Assembly: GCF_000020365.1 (NCBI RefSeq) | Contig: NC_012108.1 | Coordinates: 5,296,001 to 5,360,000, forward strand | Origin: Desulforapulum autotrophicum HRM2 | GTDB taxonomy: Bacteria; Desulfobacterota; Desulfobacteria; Desulfobacterales; Desulfobacteraceae | DNA: 64,000 nucleotides | Direction of reading: 5' to 3' | Shown here: in pieces, positions 1-9,397 of the stretch | Layout: the number at the start of each line of letters is the position of its first letter | Numbering within the stretch: the first letter of the stretch is position 1 | Translations under genes and position numbers: made by a program | Notes under the pieces: model-generated | What the model was told of the DNA's origin: nothing | The model's input: the letters and a program-made list of their open reading frames with translations, nothing else | The model's database searches: none

Positions 1-130
1 GATTATCCACGTGTTACTCACCCGTGCGCCACTCTACTCAGGATTGCAAGCAATCCCTTTCTCGTTCGACTTGCATGTGTTAAGCACGCCGCCAGCGTTC
101 ATTCTGAGCCAGAATCAAACTCTCCAGTTA
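1..130 (-). rRNA. rrs: 16S ribosomal RNA, 5' end (partial)
   Basis: The reverse complement contains the universal 16S 5' primer site (AGAGTTTGATTCTGGCTCAG, starting at 123 and reading leftwards), followed by the conserved ACGCTGGCGGCGTGCTTAACACATGC-type helix and the GTGAGTAACACGTGG segment near the window edge. By comparison with E. coli numbering the mature 5' end lies near 130. Only about 130 nt are inside the window; the rest of the rRNA operon lies to the left. The sequence style (GAACGAGAAAGGGATTGC...) fits deltaproteobacterial sulfate reducers, but no alignment was run. Confidence 0.97.
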
Positions 131-203
131 AATTCTTTGAATATCTTTTGTGTGCTTTCACAGCACTCAAAAGACACGCTTCGTCTCTTTTGTCACTAAC
201 CAG

Positions 204-216
204 TTTTCAAAGATCA
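204..216 (-). promoter_or_regulatory. boxA-like antitermination site in the 16S leader
   Basis: On the minus strand the 16S leader contains TGATCTTTGAAAA about 75 nt upstream of the mature 16S end. It resembles the boxA element (TGCTCTTTAACAA in E. coli) that recruits Nus factors for rRNA antitermination. The assignment rests on sequence similarity and position only. Confidence 0.5.
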
Positions 217-307
217 ACTTCCAGGAACTGTATTCCAGATCCTGAACACAAAAAAGTCTTTGTAAGAAGCGTTGTGAAAAATGTTCGCGTCTCACAAAGA
301 CTCAAGC

Positions 308-336
308 GTTCTACGTGAATTTATCCTGCCTGTCAA
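308..336 (-). promoter_or_regulatory. Putative sigma-70 promoter of the rRNA operon (proximal)
   Basis: On the minus strand a perfect -35 TTGACA (336-331) is followed after 17 nt by TAGAAC (313-308) as a -10. It lies about 175 nt upstream of mature 16S, the usual place for an rRNA promoter. The -10 matches consensus at only 4 of 6 positions. Confidence 0.5.
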
Positions 337-417
337 AGGATATTTTTCAATTACCCCATTTTTTTTAACCACCCCGGACTTTGACGGCCATGGAAAGCGC
401 TACAAAGACCTAATTTA

Positions 418-445
418 ACTATAATATCAATTTTCAATGGATCAA
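418..445 (-). promoter_or_regulatory. Possible second (distal) rRNA promoter
   Basis: On the minus strand TTGATC (445-440), a 16-nt spacer and TATAGT (423-418) form a possible promoter. A/T-rich tracts at 446-475 lie just upstream of the -35 and could act as an UP element. Tandem promoters are common in rRNA operons. The rest of 361-620 contains no gene that I can support; it would also have to carry the promoter for the plus-strand gene at 621. Confidence 0.35.
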
Positions 446-620
446 TTTTATCTTTCCCAAAAAAAAAGGTAAAAATCCAAGGTAAAAGATAGAATTGCAC
501 AATTGACGACCGCACAAACCCTCAAACCTTCATTATTTTTCTTGACCCCTGGAGCTCCCTATACTAACAACCAGGGAATGCTCGCCCCTAATAAGGAGAT
601 CATTAATAAGGAGACCATCC

Positions 621-1628
621 ATGACTGCACCAGTACTCAATCCTGGAAAACTGCTTCAACTGTCCGGAGCCTACTGGCAGACCTTTACCCTGCATGCCGC
701 TGTAAAGCTTGATCTGTTCACCACCATTGATCAGGGTGCAGCAACTGCAACAGCAGTCGCCTCTGGTCTTGGTCTTGAACCACGTGCTGCTGCCATGCTG
801 CTCAATGCCCTGTGTGCCATGGACCTTCTGAGAAAAGAAAATAACACCTATATCAATACCCCCATGGCCGCCACGTTCCTATCAAAGAGGTCTCCACGGT
901 ACATTGGGTTCATGATCATGCACCACCACCACCTGGTGGAATCCTGGTCAAGACTTGACGAATCGGTCAGAACCGGCAAGGCTGTTGAGGAATTAAGACC
1001 CGCAAGCAACGAGGCACAACGGGAGAGTTTTCTCATGGGAATGTTCAACATTGCCATGGCAACGGCCCCCTCCCTTGTCCTGACCATTGATATCTCACGG
1101 AGAAAGCATCTTCTGGACCTGGGCGGTGGACCCGGCACCTATGCCATCCACTTCTGCAAGCACAACCCCGGGCTCAGGGCGACCATCTTTGACCAGCACG
1201 CCACCCGACCCTTTGCCGAAAAAACCATTGCCAGGTTCAATCTGGACGACACCATTGAATTCAAGGGGGGCAATTTCCTTGAAGATCCCATTCCCGGCTC
1301 CTATGATGTGGTGTGGCTCTCCCACATCCTCCATGGAGACGCCCCCGAAGACTGTGATCGAATCGTTCAAAAGGCCGCTTCGGCCCTGGAACCGGGCGGA
1401 ACCCTCATCATTCACGATTTTATCCTGGACAATACCAGGGACCGCCCGCTCTTTCCCGCCCTGTTTTCATTAAACATGCTGGTCAGAACCGAGGGAGGCC
1501 AGTCCTATTCCGAGGCTGAAATCATGACCCTGATGACAAATGCAGGAATTGAAAAAATCAAACGCACTCCCTACAAAGGCCCCATGGATTCGGGCATCAT
1601 TATGGGTATCAAGCCCATTCATATTTAG
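621..1628 (+). CDS. SAM-dependent O-methyltransferase, plant-OMT/hydroxyneurosporene type
   Basis: A 335-residue protein with the two-domain layout of small-molecule O-methyltransferases: an N-terminal winged-helix dimerisation domain (about residues 10-95) and a C-terminal Rossmann methyltransferase domain. The SAM-binding loop DLGGGPGT sits near residue 166. HILHGD with a candidate catalytic His sits near 238, and ALEPGGTLIIHDF marks the following beta strand. The acceptor cannot be read from the sequence. The start is supported by AAGGAG 9 nt upstream; the segment AATAAGGAGA occurs twice in tandem just before it. It leads a plus-strand cluster: the crotonase-like gene starts 12 nt after its stop, so both are probably cotranscribed and may modify the same small molecule or CoA thioester. 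Confidence 0.85.
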   Translation: MTAPVLNPGKLLQLSGAYWQTFTLHAAVKLDLFTTIDQGAATATAVASGLGLEPRAAAMLLNALCAMDLLRKENNTYINTPMAATFLSKRSPRYIGFMIMHHHHLVESWSRLDESVRTGKAVEELRPASNEAQRESFLMGMFNIAMATAPSLVLTIDISRRKHLLDLGGGPGTYAIHFCKHNPGLRATIFDQHATRPFAEKTIARFNLDDTIEFKGGNFLEDPIPGSYDVVWLSHILHGDAPEDCDRIVQKAASALEPGGTLIIHDFILDNTRDRPLFPALFSLNMLVRTEGGQSYSEAEIMTLMTNAGIEKIKRTPYKGPMDSGIIMGIKPIHI

Positions 1629-1640
1629 GAGGTATCACCC

Positions 1641-2417
1641 ATGGAGTATCAAGAAATTTTGTTCACCCAAGACCAGGCAGTTGGCTGCCTGACTTTAAAT
1701 AACCCTTCCAAAATAAATGCCCTGTCACGTCGAATGATCCGGGAAATCACCCATGTCCTCACCGAAATATCCACGGACGAAACCATCAAGGTGCTGATAA
1801 TCAAGGCGGCGGGCAACCATTTCTGCGCCGGCCACTATCTTGCCGAAATGGTGGATTCCGGGGTAAAAGAGTACAGGACCATCTTTGACCAGTGCACCCG
1901 CATGATGATGATGCTCCACGAGATCCCCCAGCCGGTCATCGCACAGGTCCAGGGCATTGCAACGGCAGCTGGCTGCCAGCTTGCGGCCTGGTGCGATCTT
2001 GTGATAGCGGCTGACAATGCACGGTTTTCAACCCCTGGGGTTAAAATCGGACTCTTCTGTACCACACCCATGGTGGCCATCACCCGGGCCATTGGCCGCA
2101 AGGCTGCCATGGAGATGCTGTTGACCGGCCGGGAATTTCCGGCATCAGAGGCCAAGGACCTCGGCCTTGTCAACCGGGTGGTTTCCCTTGAGGCCCTTGA
2201 TGGCACAACCTCTGAGCTTGCCCATGGCATTGCCGAAGCCAGCGGATTTGCCCTGTCCATCGGCAAACAGGGCTTTTATGCCCAGGCGGACATGACCGAC
2301 GACCAGGCGTTCCACTATGCCAAGCAGACCATCGTCATGAACAACTGCTCGGACGATGCACAGAACGGCATCACTGCCTTTCTCGAAAAAACAACCCCCA
2401 AATGGACAAACCGATAA
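1641..2417 (+). CDS. Enoyl-CoA hydratase/isomerase (crotonase) family protein, ECHDC3-like
   Basis: A 258-residue protein with a complete crotonase fold. The CoA/oxyanion-hole segment HFCAGHYL is near residue 60, and the second oxyanion segment is GIATAAGCQLAAWCD near 110-124. In classical enoyl-CoA hydratases two glutamates act as acid/base; here the first position is Gln (AGCQLA) and the second region reads TPGVKIGLFCTTP, without the usual PE. The protein therefore probably does not hydrate enoyl-CoA, and resembles the ECHDC3-type subfamily of uncertain activity. RBS AGGAGG lies 8 nt before the ATG. It sits 12 nt after the O-methyltransferase and 18 nt before the peptidase gene, consistent with an operon. 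Confidence 0.85.
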   Translation: MEYQEILFTQDQAVGCLTLNNPSKINALSRRMIREITHVLTEISTDETIKVLIIKAAGNHFCAGHYLAEMVDSGVKEYRTIFDQCTRMMMMLHEIPQPVIAQVQGIATAAGCQLAAWCDLVIAADNARFSTPGVKIGLFCTTPMVAITRAIGRKAAMEMLLTGREFPASEAKDLGLVNRVVSLEALDGTTSELAHGIAEASGFALSIGKQGFYAQADMTDDQAFHYAKQTIVMNNCSDDAQNGITAFLEKTTPKWTNR

Positions 2418-2435
2418 AGGATAAAAAGGATAAAA

Positions 2436-3830
2436 ATGTTCAATAAAGAGATTTATCAGGATCGAAGGAACCTGCTTAAAACCAAGGTTGGCAGGGGCAT
2501 CATCCTGCTTCTGGGGAACTCAGAAAGCCCCATTAATTTTAAAGACAACTGCTATTCATTTCGCCAGGACAGCACATTTCTATACTATGCAGGCATCAGC
2601 CATCCAGACCTTGCCCTTGTGATGGACTGCGACACGGGCCATGAAATCCTTTTTGGTGACGACGGTACCATGGACCAGATTGTGTGGATGGGTCCCCAGC
2701 CTTCCCTTGGCACAAGGGCCGCCAGGACCAGCATTTCCGATGTCCAGCCCCTTGCCAACCTCAAACAGACCCTGAATGCCGCCGTCTACCAGGGGCGACC
2801 GGTTCATTTTCTGCCACCCTATCGGGATCACCACAGGATTTGCCTGATGGAACTCATGGGTGCTCCCCTGTGCGCCATGGAAAGCATGGCCTCCCTTGCC
2901 CTGATCCGAGCAGTGATTGCCCAGCGCATCTACAAATCCGACCTTGAGGTGGCTGAAATCGAAAGGGCCGTCAATACAAGCGTGGGCATGCACGCAACCG
3001 CCATGACATCAGCCCAGCCAGGCATGACCGAGGCCCGGGTGGCAGCCGATGTGGAACGGGTGGCAAAGGCCTTTGACCACGATCTGGCCTTTCCCATCAT
3101 CGCCACCGTCAATGGCCAGACCCTCCACAACCACTACCACGGCAACATCCTCAAGGAGGGTCGGCTGTTCCTGCTGGATGCCGGAGCTCAAACAGCCATG
3201 GGGTATAACGGGGATCTGACAAGCACCTTTCCCGTGTCCCCAACCTTTACCCCGAAACAGCGTCAGGTTTATGAAATTGTTCTTGCAGCCCATGACAAGG
3301 CCGTATCCATGCTTGCCCCAAAGATTACGTTCAAAGAGATCCACCTTGCGGCAAGCCTTGAGATTGCCCATGGCATGAAAGACCTGGGTTTGATGAAGGG
3401 CAACTTGGAAGATGCCGTTGAAGCAGGGGCCCATGCCATGTTCTTCCCCTGTGGTCTGGGCCATATGATGGGGCTTGATGTCCACGACATGGAAAACCTG
3501 GGCGAAACCTGGGTGGGATACGACGGCCATCCCAAAAGCGACCAGTTCGGACTGAAATCCCTGCGCCTTGCAAGACCCCTTGAGCCCGGGTTTGTGCTCA
3601 CCGTGGAGCCCGGGGTTTACTTTATTCCCGAACTCATGGACCTGTGGAAAAAAGAAAACCGGTTCATGGATTTCATCGACTATGACCGCCTGGAGGCCTA
3701 CCGGGACTTTGGCGGCATCAGAAACGAAGAGAACTATTTGATCACAGACACGGGTTATCGCCTCCTTGGCAAACCCAAGCCCAGGAGCGTAAAACAGGTG
3801 GAGGCACTCAGGGCAGTTGCCTTTGGCTAA
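2436..3830 (+). CDS. Xaa-Pro aminopeptidase-like M24 metallopeptidase
   Basis: A 464-residue M24 (pita-bread) peptidase of the aminopeptidase P group, expected to cleave an N-terminal residue from Xaa-Pro peptides in the cytoplasm. The N-terminal creatinase-like domain (about 1-170) precedes the catalytic domain. All five metal ligands are visible: the two Asp of DAGAQTAMGYNGD (about 247-260), His in GLGHMMGLDVHD (about 343), Glu in TVEPGVYF (about 391) and Glu in GGIRNEENYL (about 430). There is no signal peptide. It lies 18 nt downstream of the crotonase-like gene. Start ATG at 2436; the segment before it reads AAAGGATAAAAAGGATAAAA and offers a ribosome-binding site. Confidence 0.88.
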   Translation: MFNKEIYQDRRNLLKTKVGRGIILLLGNSESPINFKDNCYSFRQDSTFLYYAGISHPDLALVMDCDTGHEILFGDDGTMDQIVWMGPQPSLGTRAARTSISDVQPLANLKQTLNAAVYQGRPVHFLPPYRDHHRICLMELMGAPLCAMESMASLALIRAVIAQRIYKSDLEVAEIERAVNTSVGMHATAMTSAQPGMTEARVAADVERVAKAFDHDLAFPIIATVNGQTLHNHYHGNILKEGRLFLLDAGAQTAMGYNGDLTSTFPVSPTFTPKQRQVYEIVLAAHDKAVSMLAPKITFKEIHLAASLEIAHGMKDLGLMKGNLEDAVEAGAHAMFFPCGLGHMMGLDVHDMENLGETWVGYDGHPKSDQFGLKSLRLARPLEPGFVLTVEPGVYFIPELMDLWKKENRFMDFIDYDRLEAYRDFGGIRNEENYLITDTGYRLLGKPKPRSVKQVEALRAVAFG

Positions 3831-3917
3831 ATTTTATTGATTCTTAAGGGAAACCACGATATAAATGCGGGTCATACTTTTGCTGCAACCCACGCCCAAG
3901 GAGATGCGCTACCCCCC

Positions 3918-6746
3918 ATGGCCCTGAAAATCGAAACCCTGTTTGAATCTCTGAAAAAGACACGCCCCATCATCCGCAACGCCAAGATTCCAGACGCCAT
4001 CGCCTTCAGAATCACCTCTGAAGTCCAGGGCGTCTGCCTTACCGTCATTGACGGTGAAGGAAAAGAGGTTGACCCGGAGTATGAATTTTACTCGGGCAGC
4101 AAAAGAAGCATCCTCAAGGAGATCAGCAGGATAAAAGAACAAGAGGCCTTCACCATTGAGTGGGAGGCCAAACCCGGGGACAGAAGTTTTTATATTGACG
4201 GCAACGAATACCTGGTCTCCATGCTGCTTGCATCGGGCTGCCTTGTGGATGGTGAGGATCAAAAAATTGAACTTTCTCTGGAAAAGGCCAGGGTAAAGTT
4301 ATCCATTCACGGAAAATCCCCAGACAAGGAAAAGTCCTTAACAACCGATACACCCCAGGAAACAGTGTTGGAGGCATCCATGGGCCTGTGGCTGGGGGCA
4401 AAACAGATCCATCCCATCATCCCGGTGACCGAAACCCATATCCTGTCCGGCACAACCATCTACCAGGTCACCCCCCTGGGCAGACATTTCAACACCCTTA
4501 CCCTGTTTGAAACCACCCTGGGCCCGGAGCTGCTTGAACAATACCTGACCATGCTCTTTTCCAACCTGTCCAACGTGGAGATCGACTATTCAGGATTTAA
4601 ACTCAAACAGGGAAGCCCCAAGACGACAAGGCCTGCCCTGATCTTTGATAATGTCACCCCGGACAAGACCCTTCATCTGAGGGTGTCGGCCACCTATTCC
4701 GGGTTCTCCCCTGATTTCTTTGACAATTTTGATCTGGACAAAATCGTGTCCGTCAATGAAATGGAACGAACCATCACCGTAAGCCCCCTGGTCCACGGGG
4801 AGATTTCCGACTGTTTCCGGGAGATCCAGACCATGCTCAAAAAGCACTCCCGATCTTTGAAACAGGACAACGGCCTCTATGTTGAGGACAATTTCATGGT
4901 GGTTGAACCGGCCCTTGCCGAAACATTTATCACCCAGGAACTTGCAGGCCTGCTCGCCCGCTACATGGTTCTGGGTGCTGAAAAGCTCAAGTCCTACCGG
5001 GTAAAATATGTTCAGCCAACCCTTGGGTTAAAGCTCTCCCACGGAATTGATTTCCTTGAGGGGGAGGGCACCCTGGAGCTTGCCGGAGAGAAATTTTCCA
5101 TTAACGATGTTCTGAAACAATACCAGAAAAGCACCTATGTGCGGTTGAGCGACGGAACCAGCGCCCTTATCAACCCGGAATACATGCGAACCCTTTCCCG
5201 GATATTCAAGCGACAGAAATCCGGGATCAAGGTCTCTTTTTTCGATCTTCCAGTGGTCGAAGAACTGATCGGGGAAAAGGTCGCCCAAAAAACATTCAAG
5301 CGTTCCAGGGATATTTTCCTTGGATTCAACCGGCTTAAAACATCAAAAAAACGACTGCCAAAAATAAACGCCACCCTCAGGGGGTATCAGAAGCAGGGGG
5401 TGAGATGGGCCTCCTACCTGTACAAACATAAACTTGGCGGTTGCCTTGCAGATGACATGGGCCTTGGAAAAACCATCCAGACCATCGCCCTTTTTGCCTC
5501 CATATACCCCAGGGAACGACACCCGACCCTGGTGGTGATGCCCAAGACCCTGCTGTTCAACTGGGCAAGCGAACTTGAACGATTTACACCGAACCTCACC
5601 TTTATAACCTACTACGGCCCGCTACGGGATATATCCCATGCCCGAAAAAACAACATCATCCTCACCACCTATGCCGTGGTGAGAAACGACATCGAAACCC
5701 TGAAGGATGAGACCTTCCACGCCGTTGTCCTGGACGAATCCCAGCAGATTAAAAATCTTAACTCAAAGATATCCAAGGCGGTGATGCTGCTGAACGCCGA
5801 CCACCGACTGGCCCTGAGCGGGACACCCATAGAGAACAATCTTGGTGAGCTCTACGCCCTGTTTCGGTTCCTGAACCCCTCCATGTTCGGCACCACCGCC
5901 GATTTTTCCCGCAACTACCTGACCCCCATCCAGAAGGATGACAACAAAACCGCTGTCAAAGAGCTGAAAAAAAAGATCTACCCGTTTATCCTGCGAAGGC
6001 TCAAGGGTGAGGTGCTCAAGGAACTGCCCGACAAGATGGAGCAGACCCTTTATGTGGATATGACCGCTGACCAGGAAAGACTCTACCACCAGCGGCGTTT
6101 GATGTACAAAAACGCCATCAAAGAAGAGATCGCAAAAAAGGGACTGAAACAATCCCAATTGTTCGTTCTCCAGGCCCTGGGCGAACTTCGCCAGATTGCC
6201 TCCATTCCAGAAATCAAAAGCGACAACCAAATCATCTCGCCCAAGCGGGAGGTGCTCATGGAGCATGTGACAGAAGCCGTTGCCGGTAACCACAAGGTGC
6301 TCATCTTTGCCAATTTCCTCCATTCCCTTGACTGCATCTCCCTTGACATGGAAAAGGCAGGCCTTGACCACCTGGTCATGACCGGGGCAACCCGGGACAG
6401 AAGCGCCATTGTCGAGCGGTTCCAGACCGACAACTCCTGCGCCGCCCTGATGATGACCCTGAAAACAGGAGGCCTTGGCCTGAATCTTACCGCAGCGGAT
6501 TATGTGTTTCTGTTTGACCCGTGGTGGAACGTTGCCGCAGAAAACCAGGCCATTGACCGGGCCCACAGGATGGGGCAGAAGAATACGGTGTTCAGCTATC
6601 GGCTGATCGCCAGAAATACCATTGAAGAAAAAATCCTCAAGCTCCAGGCCAAAAAAAAGGCGCTGTTTGACTCGCTGATCGCAGCGGACAATGCTTCCAT
6701 CAAACAGATGGACGAGGCCGATATCGACTATGTGCTGGGAGAGTAG
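3918..6746 (+). CDS. SNF2-family DEAD-like helicase/ATPase
   Basis: Superfamily 2 SNF2-type double-stranded DNA translocase, about 942 residues. The N-terminal 500 residues have no motif I recognise. The helicase core follows: motif I DDMGLGKT (about 513), motif II LDESQQIKN (about 606), motif III LSGTPIENN (about 635), and motifs V-VI GGLGLNLTAADYVFLFDPWWN and AIDRAHRMGQ (about 850-885). Open reading extends to a TTG at 3837, but that lacks a ribosome-binding site; I chose ATG 3918, preceded by AAGGAG at 3898-3903. The next gene starts 2 nt after its stop with a TTG, so the two are translationally linked. Such proteins remodel protein-DNA complexes; SNF2 ATPases also occur in several phage-defence loci, but nothing here proves that role. 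Confidence 0.9.
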   Translation: MALKIETLFESLKKTRPIIRNAKIPDAIAFRITSEVQGVCLTVIDGEGKEVDPEYEFYSGSKRSILKEISRIKEQEAFTIEWEAKPGDRSFYIDGNEYLVSMLLASGCLVDGEDQKIELSLEKARVKLSIHGKSPDKEKSLTTDTPQETVLEASMGLWLGAKQIHPIIPVTETHILSGTTIYQVTPLGRHFNTLTLFETTLGPELLEQYLTMLFSNLSNVEIDYSGFKLKQGSPKTTRPALIFDNVTPDKTLHLRVSATYSGFSPDFFDNFDLDKIVSVNEMERTITVSPLVHGEISDCFREIQTMLKKHSRSLKQDNGLYVEDNFMVVEPALAETFITQELAGLLARYMVLGAEKLKSYRVKYVQPTLGLKLSHGIDFLEGEGTLELAGEKFSINDVLKQYQKSTYVRLSDGTSALINPEYMRTLSRIFKRQKSGIKVSFFDLPVVEELIGEKVAQKTFKRSRDIFLGFNRLKTSKKRLPKINATLRGYQKQGVRWASYLYKHKLGGCLADDMGLGKTIQTIALFASIYPRERHPTLVVMPKTLLFNWASELERFTPNLTFITYYGPLRDISHARKNNIILTTYAVVRNDIETLKDETFHAVVLDESQQIKNLNSKISKAVMLLNADHRLALSGTPIENNLGELYALFRFLNPSMFGTTADFSRNYLTPIQKDDNKTAVKELKKKIYPFILRRLKGEVLKELPDKMEQTLYVDMTADQERLYHQRRLMYKNAIKEEIAKKGLKQSQLFVLQALGELRQIASIPEIKSDNQIISPKREVLMEHVTEAVAGNHKVLIFANFLHSLDCISLDMEKAGLDHLVMTGATRDRSAIVERFQTDNSCAALMMTLKTGGLGLNLTAADYVFLFDPWWNVAAENQAIDRAHRMGQKNTVFSYRLIARNTIEEKILKLQAKKKALFDSLIAADNASIKQMDEADIDYVLGE

Positions 6747-6748
6747 CC

Positions 6749-9322
6749 TTGAATTTACTCGATAAAATCAGTCAAATGAATTTCATGCATTTGGGTAACG
6801 TACCATGCCCCATGTGCAGAAAAAAAAAGACTTATTTTTATGCCACATCCAAAGGGGTGCTTGGCTGCCGGGAGTGTATTGCACAAGCACTTCAAAAGCA
6901 GCTCATGGCCGCTGGAAAACCCGACTGGACCTGGGAACGTTTTACCTTTGCCCTTTCATCCCAGGCCAGTATGGCGGACCGTCTCATGGCCCTGGTCCAC
7001 TTCAACCATTTCCAGGGCATGGCTAAACTTCCCAAACTGCTTGTGGACAACCTTGGTTTTGAAACCGACCACCCCCTTTCAAACCTTGTGCGGCAAAAAG
7101 CCTTTGACGCCTGCTGCACATTTAAGGACAGGGATAGAATGCTCCGTCCACTTTTAAATCATAAAAAATATACCACATGGCAGCAAAAGGCAAATATTGC
7201 CCGGGCCGCCTATTGCCTGGCACCGACAATGGCCAGGGTCAAGAGCCTTGTGATCCGAATTGCAAAGGACGTAAGTCCAAATGTTCGAGCCCATGTGGCC
7301 GATATCATACAAAACGATACAAATGGCTGGGCAAGGTCTCTTTTTGAGGAGCTTTCCAGGGACAAAAATCCATTGGTCAGGGAGGCCTGCCTGAAAAAAA
7401 CGACAAGCTTTGACACCATGAACGCATTCACGAAAAACGATAACAATACAAAAAAGAAAACCAGAGTCGGTTCAAACTCCAAAGCCCCCCCAAAAAAGAA
7501 GACCCGGCCCCACAACCCCATCGAGAACAGGATAAAGCGGTCTCTTACCTTTCCAAGCCTTGAAAAGATATATGAACGCTATCTTGCCCACATTCCCGAT
7601 CTGCTCGATCCCAAGCAATACGCCCCCGGGGAGATCGAGGATTTAAAGAAAAACACACAAGAGTCCCTGGTGCATCTGCTTGGGCAGGCCCTTGGTAACA
7701 AGATGCTTTTTGCAGGCATCGTTGAACGTCTGCCCAAACGGGCCAGGGATCTGCTCTATATCTGCAAGGACAAGACCTATGGCCTTGACCTTTATATGGC
7801 CGAACTGAAACGCATCCAGGCCATGGAAGAAGCGTTTCCCCCGGCAATTGATGAAGGTGCATTGTACAAAAAGTGGTCAAAAGATCCAGACTTTTTTTTC
7901 TTCGTGTTCAACACAAGAAGGTCCTATAGTGGCTATAGGACCAATAAATTTGAAATCGGTATCAACCCGGGGTTGCTCCCCTATATCCTCAAGGTTCTTC
8001 CTGACCCAGACCCGCCCCTGCTGGCCCAGGTCCAGGAGGTGGAAAAAAAGGTGGACCACCTTTTTATGGACAACCAGGAGATTTTTAAGACCCTTCCCAT
8101 TATTCTAAGCTTCATCGCCCAGGACAAGATCAAGTATGCAAAAAATAGCGATAAAATACTTGCTGGCTCCCTTAAACGAATGGCTGAAACCTGCAAAATA
8201 ACTGAATTTTATACCGAGGGAGACAAGGATGTTCGTTCCCTCAAGACAAGGCTGATTGCCGATTTTTTCACCAGCAGGTCGACCTGGAAACCCAGCGAAC
8301 TGAGCGATCTGCCCGGATTTATCAAAACAGGCCTCAACGACTATTTCGCATTTAAAGAGTTTAAAAGCCACCGATGCCGGGACACCTTTGAATATATTAA
8401 ACGGCAATCCTACGACTACAATTCAGATAATCATGAAAAACAAATAAGGAGCCACCTTAAAAAGATCCTGGAATTACTGCCGGACAAGGAGTGGGCCTCT
8501 GTATGCAATCTTGCCCGGATCGGCGAACACGCAGAATTAAATTTCAGTCCTTTTTCAAATGGATTTGAACTGGGCGATCTCTACATCCCCATGGACACCA
8601 CCACCACCCATAGAAAACGGGACCAGGTGGGGTACACCAGTCTCTATTGTCTTGACACGACCACCCTGCCCTTTATCCGAAGGATGATGTTTCTCTTTGG
8701 CGCCCTGGGCATTCTGGATCTGGCCTATTCCAAGCCCACAAACCCCATTTACAGGGAGTACAAAAAGCCCTATCTGAGCCCCTTTGATGGCCTTAAATAT
8801 GTGCGACTCACCGAATTTGGACGGTATGCACTGGACCGAACCCAACGCTTTACCACAGATATCACCGCCCCTTCGGGTGAAATCGAGGTGGATGCAAACA
8901 ATACCCTTCTCTCCATCCAGGGCCAAGACCCCATAAAAAGAATGATCCTGGAGGCTGTGGGCGAACCCATCAACCAGTCGAGCTACCGGGTGGACTTTAA
9001 CTCGTTTCTCCAAGAATGCACCACGGCCACAGAGGTGAAAAACAAGATTACTTTTTTCCGGGAAAACATTGCTGAACACCCACCGGCCGTGTGGGAACGT
9101 TTTTTTGAGAATCTCCTTAACAGATTAAACCCCATTAAACCGGTTCCGGCCCTGTCCGTATTCAAGATCAAACCAGACAGGGAACTCCTGTCACTGCTCA
9201 CCAGCGACAGCCTGCTTAAAAAGTACGTCATGCGGGCCGAAAACCATCACATGGTTGTTGAAAAAACCCATCTTTCCAAGGTAAAAAAACGGCTGGCCCA
9301 GTTTGGCTATTTTGTGGGCTGA
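6749..9322 (+). CDS. Large zinc-ribbon/HEAT-like protein of unknown function, partner of the SNF2 helicase
   Basis: An 857-residue protein that I cannot assign to a known family. An N-terminal zinc ribbon is clear: Cys20-x2-Cys23 and Cys40-x2-Cys43. Residues about 130-220 look like helical HEAT-type repeats (for example VRAHVADIIQND, LVREACLKK). A very basic Lys-rich linker follows at about 230-265, which could bind nucleic acid. The remaining 600 residues are mostly helical, without transmembrane segments or a recognisable catalytic motif. The TTG start 2 nt after the SNF2 stop is preceded by GGGAGAG; an in-frame ATG at 6777 is an alternative. The tight coupling suggests the two proteins act as one unit on DNA or chromatin. 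Confidence 0.75.
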   Translation: MNLLDKISQMNFMHLGNVPCPMCRKKKTYFYATSKGVLGCRECIAQALQKQLMAAGKPDWTWERFTFALSSQASMADRLMALVHFNHFQGMAKLPKLLVDNLGFETDHPLSNLVRQKAFDACCTFKDRDRMLRPLLNHKKYTTWQQKANIARAAYCLAPTMARVKSLVIRIAKDVSPNVRAHVADIIQNDTNGWARSLFEELSRDKNPLVREACLKKTTSFDTMNAFTKNDNNTKKKTRVGSNSKAPPKKKTRPHNPIENRIKRSLTFPSLEKIYERYLAHIPDLLDPKQYAPGEIEDLKKNTQESLVHLLGQALGNKMLFAGIVERLPKRARDLLYICKDKTYGLDLYMAELKRIQAMEEAFPPAIDEGALYKKWSKDPDFFFFVFNTRRSYSGYRTNKFEIGINPGLLPYILKVLPDPDPPLLAQVQEVEKKVDHLFMDNQEIFKTLPIILSFIAQDKIKYAKNSDKILAGSLKRMAETCKITEFYTEGDKDVRSLKTRLIADFFTSRSTWKPSELSDLPGFIKTGLNDYFAFKEFKSHRCRDTFEYIKRQSYDYNSDNHEKQIRSHLKKILELLPDKEWASVCNLARIGEHAELNFSPFSNGFELGDLYIPMDTTTTHRKRDQVGYTSLYCLDTTTLPFIRRMMFLFGALGILDLAYSKPTNPIYREYKKPYLSPFDGLKYVRLTEFGRYALDRTQRFTTDITAPSGEIEVDANNTLLSIQGQDPIKRMILEAVGEPINQSSYRVDFNSFLQECTTATEVKNKITFFRENIAEHPPAVWERFFENLLNRLNPIKPVPALSVFKIKPDRELLSLLTSDSLLKKYVMRAENHHMVVEKTHLSKVKKRLAQFGYFVG

Positions 9323-9397
9323 TCCGGGTTGTGGGAAAGATGCCGGTTATGATACAGTGGCTGCCCTAACAAAAACCAAAGACAAACAGGCGTTTAA

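Noticed and set aside
3837-3917. Upstream extension of the SNF2 gene to TTG 3837
   Set aside because: No ribosome-binding site precedes it and the extra residues look non-protein-like; ATG 3918 has AAGGAG upstream.
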